Source of the DNA: Arachnopeziza araneosa
Taxonomy: Eukaryota > Ascomycota > Leotiomycetes > Helotiales > Arachnopezizaceae
DNA: 49,474 bases
Direction: 5' to 3'
NCBI GenBank assembly: GCA_003988855.1
Contig: QYAI01000231.1
Span: 1-49,474 of the forward strand
The notes beneath the pieces were generated by a model. It had not been told where the DNA came from, made no database searches, and saw only the letters and a program-made list of their open reading frames with translations. Shown here piece by piece: positions 42,986 through 49,474 of this stretch. A program made the position numbers and the translations under genes. Numbering within the stretch: the stretch's first letter is position 1; each line of letters starts with the position of its first letter.

Positions 42986-45900
42986 TCACTGGATGGCCGG
43001 CGTCACTATCCACGTGCTCTGGGCAAATTCCAAATTCCCTTGCCGACGATGGGCTTCTGGATCAACATAAATCTTCACACTTAAACTATCCCTTCCTAAA
43101 TTATAGACCCTGAAAATGACGTATATCTTGTCGGACAGCTGACCTTCTCTCAACGCCATCTCTTGCATCTGGCATAGTCAGTTAAAATGCATCAATGAAG
43201 TTATTTGATTCTTGAACTTACCATACGATACTGGTTGTTGCTCATGAAAAAGCGATCACCACACTCACCAATGGTTGTTTTGACCTCAATATAGTACTCA
43301 GAGGTTGCCTGTGACCAAACACCGCCGTCCAGATAACCTGCCCTGACGAGATACCGAGTTAATAAACTTTCCCTATCACTGTACATGAGATCTGATTGCT
43401 CTCTACGTCCTGGCCATGGCGTCCTGCCATTGTATTCTGGATGGATTAGAACAAGATTGTTTATCGTGCTTGTCCAGTTGCTCCAGTTAAATGACGGAGA
43501 AAGAAGCTGCAAAAGAAGCTCATAAACCTTTAATAGACCTAATATCAGGAACGGGGCAATTATCAGATATGACATAAACAACTTACGAAAAGCTCTCCTG
43601 CAGCCCTGATTTTGAAGTCATGATTCATTTGACCTTGCGATCGTCATGAACATAACCTGGATGGATTTGCCCAATCACTGAAACTCCTGCGTCACGATGT
43701 GGCAAGACCGCCCGACGAGCAATACGAATGACATTGTCGAGAAGTTCCAGGTAAGCATTATTCCCCATTCCATTTTCTTCAGGAAGCACCGGGCTGACAC
43801 TCCGTAGAGGAGGCCTGATACGACCAGGAGACGCAATATCTCTCTCTGTTCCTGAACTGCTCGAGGATGGAGTACCTAGTGGCTCTGGGAGCATTGAAAC
43901 TCGTTCAATTTCGCTCAACGTACGATCAATCTGATATGCACTTGTCTGAACAGAGCTTCCGGAAGCCGACCCTTCTTCTTCATGATCCTCTCTGTTTCGA
44001 TCCGATCTTTCAACATTGTTGACCCGGAGTACGTCCACGCCTGGAACCTTCCCAACACCGCTGAGTTCCAAAAGCTCATCAATCACTGAGATTTTAGAAT
44101 TCAGGATGTTGCTGAGATTTTCTCCTGCCGATATGGTGATTTTGAACAATGAAGCTAGGGCATGCGGGAGCTCTCTCACGTAGCAGATTTCCCTAGCGTC
44201 TCGATTCTGAGGAACGAATATCTGCCATCCAGTTTCGCCTGTCTGGATATGCACATGCCCCGCTCTCTCTATTATTGGTCCAACAATTTCACCATTTTGA
44301 TATCGAATCGTGTACTGGGTTGATATGGCATCCGATCTCAACACCGAAGTGGCCAGCAGTCGGTCATAGAGGCTTTGGTAATGCCCTGTGACCGCAAACG
44401 GGGTTCGATTCGAAACAGCGCAGCTATAAGCAACTATCAATGTCTTCCTTTTTGAGTAGCCAATTGCTTACCGAAGGATATAATAAGCTCTGTTCCTGAA
44501 CTCCTCTGTTAATTCTTCATCCAAAACTCCATTGTCACTGCAAGATGTCTCTTTATTGTAAAGAGTCGATAGATACTTATTGCTCAGGTTCAAGGCCGTC
44601 AAAAAGGGAGCGAGATTCTGAACCTCTTCCAGTGAGAAATCTAAGAATCCGGTGTATGGCCGAAACATCTCCGCCAGCTTTGCTCGATCTACGATGCTGA
44701 AGTTAGCCTTACAATCCTGAAAGCTCGTCGCTGGCGCAGCTAAACCGGTTCGACTTATGGGAAGAAATTTCAAATCCACAAGTGGATCTAAATCTTCCTT
44801 TTTCGGGTCCATTGAATTGATTGCTTCAATCATCTCTTTGATGGCACGTGATGACGGTCGACTGAGCACTAATAAGCAGATTCCTTCCACTAGTGTACCT
44901 AGTGACGCCGGAGATATTTTTAATTGGGTTTGAAAGAAGCTTGCGAGCTGTTCGGAGTAGAAAGGATGGATAATCGCCTTTCCTGGAATAGGCACAGGAC
45001 TGGCCCAGACACACTGAGAAGGCGCGAACCAGAAAGGATCTTGCGGAACATAAACTAGACGTTCGTCCTCAAAATTATTCCTAACATAATTAATTGGAGT
45101 CTAGTCCTTAATAATGAAATTTTCAGTGACTTACAACAATGACAAGCCTTCTTCTTCGCTTATCCTACTGGACTTAAGAAGCCTATACAGTTCAAGTACT
45201 TTCCTCTCTACATCTGGTGATAAATCTCCACTTCTCTTCAGCTGTAGGAGTGTATCTCTGTAATCACTCCAGCTGGCGTTTCGGATACCTAGAATATCGT
45301 TGAACAGGATCCTCAACTTTGTGTTGTTTCGATATGAAGCAACAAGAGCCAATGGCGTTTTTTCAAGTAGATTCTCAGGACCTCTCCATAGACAAGCTTG
45401 AGATTTAAGCCAAATTGCTGATGTTGAATTTGGTAAGAATGAACATGGGTGCAGAATTAAGCTCTCGCGATCGAAAATTTGTCTATTTTTGGTCAATTCA
45501 ACATGACACCTCGGAATGCTTTTCGACTTACAAAGCTGCCTCCCGGTTTATTTCGTTCCAGTAGTCGGCAATCGCTTCATATGTCTTCAAAATTCCACTT
45601 CTGGTTTCACTGTTCCAAGACGGACGGTCTTGACCTCCATGCTGCTGCAGAACCTGCAGGTAGAAGTTCAGATTAGCCTCGAACTTGACGCCGAACCTAG
45701 CAAGGAATCTCTAATCTTCAATTACTAGTTCATCATCAGCAAAATTAGAGATCCGGACAAATGGGAAAACTTGATTGACTACGAGAGATTCAGCTTCATG
45801 TATTAAACCACGCGAAGGGAAGTATGTAGTTGCCAAAACTTCTCGGTGCGAACTCAGACATAGGACCTCAGCCTGAGAGATTTCCATCTGAACACTGGTG

Positions 45901-48309
45901 CTGATCTCTCGGTTATAAGTTGTCCAATCTGCTTTTAAAACCTGGATGATTTTCTCCGGTCGATATTGAAGGTGTCGGAACTCAGGAGATAAAGACCCGG
46001 AATGATATTTCAGCCGAAGGTTACAGCGCACACCAGGCTCTTTTTGTAGCCACTCCAGCCATGTCAAGCCATTGCTTCGAGTTGATTGACTGAAAAGATC
46101 AAGGTAACCAGAATTGAGATACCGCACCGGACATTCGGGTACGAAACAGGCAGGGTTTCTCGGGTCCGGCACCGATCTCAAAAGCTCTAGTGGACCATAT
46201 TCGTCATTGAACGGCATATAAATTGTCCGAACAGTATCGCAAACCACTTTAGCTCCATGATTATCATACACCCAAAGCCGGAAGAATCGAAGATCGTTCG
46301 AACGCAGGTAATCATGATGCCAAAATAAATACGCCAAATGTGCCTTCGAAGTTTCAAAGTTAGATGCTAGATCTTGTTGTGCGTAGAATCTCCAAAGCAG
46401 ATCAACAACTCTCGCGGGAGTGATCTCGGTCACTCCTAGATGAAGGAACATATTTTTCCTGGAGGGGTTGCTTGCAGCTTCTGGATCAATCGTGAAGGCT
46501 AAATTCCGAGGAATAGGTGGTCCACTCCGAGCTGGAAAATATAAATTTTGGGTTGATGCATTTACCCATCTTCCATCACTCAGTGGAACGAGAGGTAGAG
46601 TTTCCTTGATCATATTTGCGACGTCTGGATTTCTGTTTATCAGTAACGTGATAAGATCGGCCGCCCGACTATGCCAGTATGAATCGGTATTGGGGTCTTT
46701 CATCACCGAGTTTAGGCTATTCAAGTCCTGTTCTATCCTGTAAACCATTTGGACATCCGCAATATCTCGTAATTTGAAAGCGGCTCTCATTAATTCGACA
46801 TCTCGCTGCTCATAATTAAGGGAAAGATATCTTTTACTCGGCTGTGTTCTAGTTAGGTCCGCAAACAACGGTGACCTGCTTCTGTTGTCTAGGTAATTTT
46901 CGGGAAGTATTCGTAATTGGCTAGGTAACAACCTAAGGTGTCCATCATATTGTTGATTCGGTTCGTGAGGATAAAGAAGTCGTTGCTGGCCTAGAGTGGC
47001 GATGATAGTAGACGAGAGATCTTTCCAAAGTGGATTCATGTAAGAAGTTATTCCAATTGGCAAAAACCTCATCCAACAAAAGCGCTGAGCAGGGTTTGTT
47101 GAAAAATCTTCCATCGCGTTGCAGAAAACTTCAGAAAGCCGCTTGATGATTTCCTTATTCCATCGCGAATCGACCATAACTTCCTCTCTGTTCGCCTGCA
47201 CAAGGAAGTCCGCTTGGAGTAGGAACTAAACCCATTGTTAATAGATCATCTGATAATTTTGTATTGAACTTACATTAAAACCCACAGTACAAACTGGAAG
47301 AAATGCATAGATATCATAACCTATGCGAGTGATTGGCGTGCCACTTGCATCGACAGGGAATGCTAAAACTCCTTCGCATTCATTGATGCCAGGTCGAGCG
47401 CCATCATTAGGTAGCCCACGAAGCGGTGCTCTAATAACAAGGTATCGCGACTCTTGAGAACTCCCTAACGCATCGCTATGCATATTTATGCGCGTAATTT
47501 GATCTTCTTCTTGTGATATGCTGAAAGTGGTGGTGATACTTCTCGCTTGATCGCAAAAAAGATTGTAAAGCTGATTTCCTTGAGCTTGGAAAGGAATAAG
47601 AGTAGAGTGTTAGGAATAGTGGTAAAATCAGAGATGAGGTCGGAGTATGGAGTTCTCCCATCAAGGGTCAGCTTCATTCTGGTCAGAGGGCGCTGACTGG
47701 GCGAAATTGGCTGATCCCCAACATGCGGAGTAATTATCCCCAATTTATCATCCACTGTGTCTCCTCCATTGTAGACGAAATAGAAGGAGAAGGCGTTTGA
47801 CTGTACATCGACTCTAGATGCAACCCCGAAAACCGACTTGAATCCTATCCCCTTGTCGCCAACGTAACCCGGCATTCCTCTTTTCCAGCTGCTTCCTGTG
47901 CGACAAATGCCGGACACATCACGTTCTATGAAGCCGTCCTGGTTACTTTCCAGGACAATTTCCCGTTGATTGATTTCAAACTTCATTGAGGGTCTATCAG
48001 CATTGCTGAATTCGCAGTCTTCCACATTTTGGATCAGTTCCAAAATGAAACGACCCCTTCGTGAACCGATTCCTGTGGCAATTCTGCCCAGTGTCAGCAA
48101 ATTTGTCAGTTACCAAGGCTGTGTGGCCTTGCGTACAACTCAACTACTTCTCCAAGTGACTCTCGAGTACGCCTGAGGCCGTCTAAGATTTCCACAATCT
48201 CCGGGAGCTGTGATTGACTGAGACCTGGCCGAACCCAACCTTTACCGATCGCCACATCACGGACGATTTTGCGTGCCTGCTCAACCGTGATATTAAGTGG
48301 ATTTGCCAT
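42986..48309 (-). pseudogene. Sacsin/NOV-like Hsp90-type ATPase gene (DUF3883 end), lesioned
   Basis: Exons, high to low: 48309-48114, 48072-47274, 47225-45532, 45482-45135, 45080-44472, 44423-43587 (perhaps with a 62-bp intron near 43638-43699), 43527-43222, 43168-42986; about 1,630 aa. The N-terminal GHKL ATP pocket has LELIQNVED and DKGIGFKSVF. The C-terminus matches the NOV/DUF3883 domain (GELF then VYELL; YYIEVKTTIGE, FFMSNNQYRM). In the family these are large chaperone-like or nucleic-acid-processing proteins of poorly known role. Two lesions were found. An A6 run (47555-47560) needs one more base to keep frame (before CDQARSITTTFSISQEEDQ). An in-frame TAG (45711-45713) lies between VIED and RFLARFGV, where relatives appear to have Trp. 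Either it is a pseudogene or the assembly has errors. Confidence 0.82.
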
Positions 48310-48733
48310 CGAATACTGTAATGCTACAGAATTTTGAAGTTCCGCGGCCTGGGGAGACGGGAAGCCGTTCAGTGATAACCACCAGTTCTTCTAGGGGCCT
48401 TGCAAGTGGTCTCCAGGGGTGGAACCCAGGGGTTATCGAACCCATGCGATATTGTTTGACCACGTGCGTCAAACTCTCCTCTCGCAACTAAGGGCGGCTC
48501 CGTGAAACCATTTAAAACACCAACCGACTGCCAGACACAGTTTCCGTTAGCGAGCTGGAGACACCTTAAGATATCGTAGAAATGCAAATACGGCAGGTGA
48601 AAAGCTTGTTTATATATGACTGCGTGAACACTCTTCAAAGACTGTTTTCAGCAGGTGCTCACATTGATGCTTGTTTGCTTTCTTAATCTCGAAGTCTAGC
48701 CTCTCGCCGCCAAAATTGTCATCATGTAGAATA
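48310..48733. other. Spacer between the Hsp70-like and Hsp90-like genes
   Basis: 424 bp containing the promoter of the NOV-like gene and the 3' region of the Hsp70-like gene. An 89-codon minus-strand frame (48369-48638) shows no family resemblance and is not called. Confidence 0.4.
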
Positions 48734-49474
48734 TCACCTCTGATCAAATACAATATTCGCCGTTGATACCACTGTACCATTCACAACGGTTTCGAACATG
48801 AGGTTGCTGCCTTTACTCCTAAATATAACCTTCCTCTCATATGAGAGCTTGTATACTAGTTTGCCTGATACCGAGTTGAATTTAGATTTCAGTGCGGTAC
48901 CGAAGTCAAAGTTGGCAGGGAACTTAGTTTCAATCACTCCCACTTTTTCGACACCTGTTATCAATCAGTTTATGGTCGGCTAGAATTGTGGTATCAAGGG
49001 GCCACAGACGTGGATGAACCCTATATTCTGGAGCATCCGCCAAAGAGCAGGAGTATAATGAATTTGTGAATATCCATTCAATTCCGGGAAAGTACTCTCT
49101 ACAGAATCCAGCGGTTCTAAATGTACCCTCAACTATCTCTTCTCCCTGTGTAAGCACCACTTAGCAAGCGGACGTCAAAAGAGCTGCAATAATTTCCACC
49201 ACATTTGCATTACTTGCCTTCGAAATGAGCCAACTCATCCTACCCGAACAGTACTTTGTCCCATCTATGTTGCACAGGAAAGACTGGCTTTCTGGGTCAA
49301 CACCTTCTCGAAATGGACGCGCTACGCTCAGCCCATAATGCCTACGAGTGTGCTTTATACGAGGCGCAAGGCCCTTAGGCTGCTCAAACCTACCCACGTT
49401 AGCGCCATATTCCATGGAAAACCACGCTAACCATGGTTTTACCCATGGTTTATTTATTTTTTGCCACCCATGGA
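48734..49474 (-). CDS. Hsp70-like ATPase, C-terminal part, cut by the window edge
   Basis: Exons, high to low: from the right edge (recognisable from about 49415) to 49218, 49145-49010, and 48954-48734 with stop TGA at 48734-48736. The segment KHTRRHYGLSVARPFREGV, then CSGRMSWLISKGEE and LYSCSLADAPEY, is characteristic of the region after the ATPase domain in fungal Hsp70-like proteins; the ATPase domain itself would lie beyond the window. The intron 49146-49217 uses a GC donor (AAG|GCAAGT) and a normal AG acceptor. The intron 48955-49009 has donor GTCTGT. An ATG at 49415 opens the visible frame, but the family continues further N-terminally. A CCATGG-rich stretch lies immediately upstream, so the gene could also be truncated by an insertion. 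Confidence 0.7.
49412..49473. repeat. Cluster of four CCATGG words at the window edge
   Basis: CCATGG occurs at 49412, 49431, 49443 and 49468, with (A)CCCATGG-type contexts in AT-rich sequence. This could be the end of a small inverted-repeat element that starts within or beside the Hsp70-like gene; the other end is outside the window. Confidence 0.4.

Noticed and set aside
48369..48638. 89-codon frame upstream of the NOV-like gene
   Set aside because: No family resemblance and does not splice into either neighbour; more likely promoter or leader.

Overview
The window is nuclear DNA of a filamentous ascomycete. The evidence is short GT-AG introns (41-110 bp) with fungal branch points, heterokaryon-incompatibility (HET) proteins, a Zn2Cys6 regulator, a killer-toxin-like class V chitinase beside a multi-LysM protein, and decayed transposons with C-to-T type stops that resemble repeat-induced point mutation (RIP). 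The class is probably Leotiomycetes, but that is a guess from overall gene style. No bacterial, viral, rRNA, tRNA or CRISPR feature was seen.

Layout, left to right. 1-1873 holds no recognisable gene. 1874-3754 is an apparently intact HET gene. 4.6-5.5 kb is a nest of transposons: a Tc1/mariner-type transposase relic split by a young solo LTR with a perfect 5-bp target duplication, then an older related LTR. 5.75-7.04 kb is a broken second HET gene. 8.07-14.90 kb is a conserved housekeeping island: PEX1 and MCM7 diverge from a 395-bp promoter that carries G1/S-type motifs. A small unknown two-exon gene follows (15.4-16.2 kb).

16.4-20.5 kb is a second transposon-rich block. It has a DNA-transposon-like end, an LTR with TATA box and duplicated upstream repeat, an unknown coding relic, a tandem repeat hit by a second copy of the young solo LTR (containing a 5-N assembly gap), the chromodomain end and 3' LTR of a Ty3/gypsy element, and a 38-bp minisatellite.

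21-42.7 kb is gene-rich: a small secreted beta-sandwich-like protein, a large two-WW-domain protein with low-complexity repeats, an unknown 276-aa protein, the divergent chitinase/LysM pair, a Zn2Cys6 regulator with an apparent 2-bp frame break, a SurE-type phosphatase, and an unknown 859-aa acidic repeat protein. The right end carries a Hsp90-type-ATPase (sacsin/NOV-like, DUF3883-ended) gene with at least two lesions, and upstream of it the C-terminal end of a fungal Hsp70-like gene cut by the window edge.

The clearest functional pairs are PEX1/MCM7 (shared promoter), chitinase/LysM (shared 503-bp promoter; chitin binding and cleavage) and the Hsp70-like/Hsp90-like tandem. Exon-intron structures were worked out by hand from splice signals and reading-frame continuity; domain calls rest on motif recognition without database searches.
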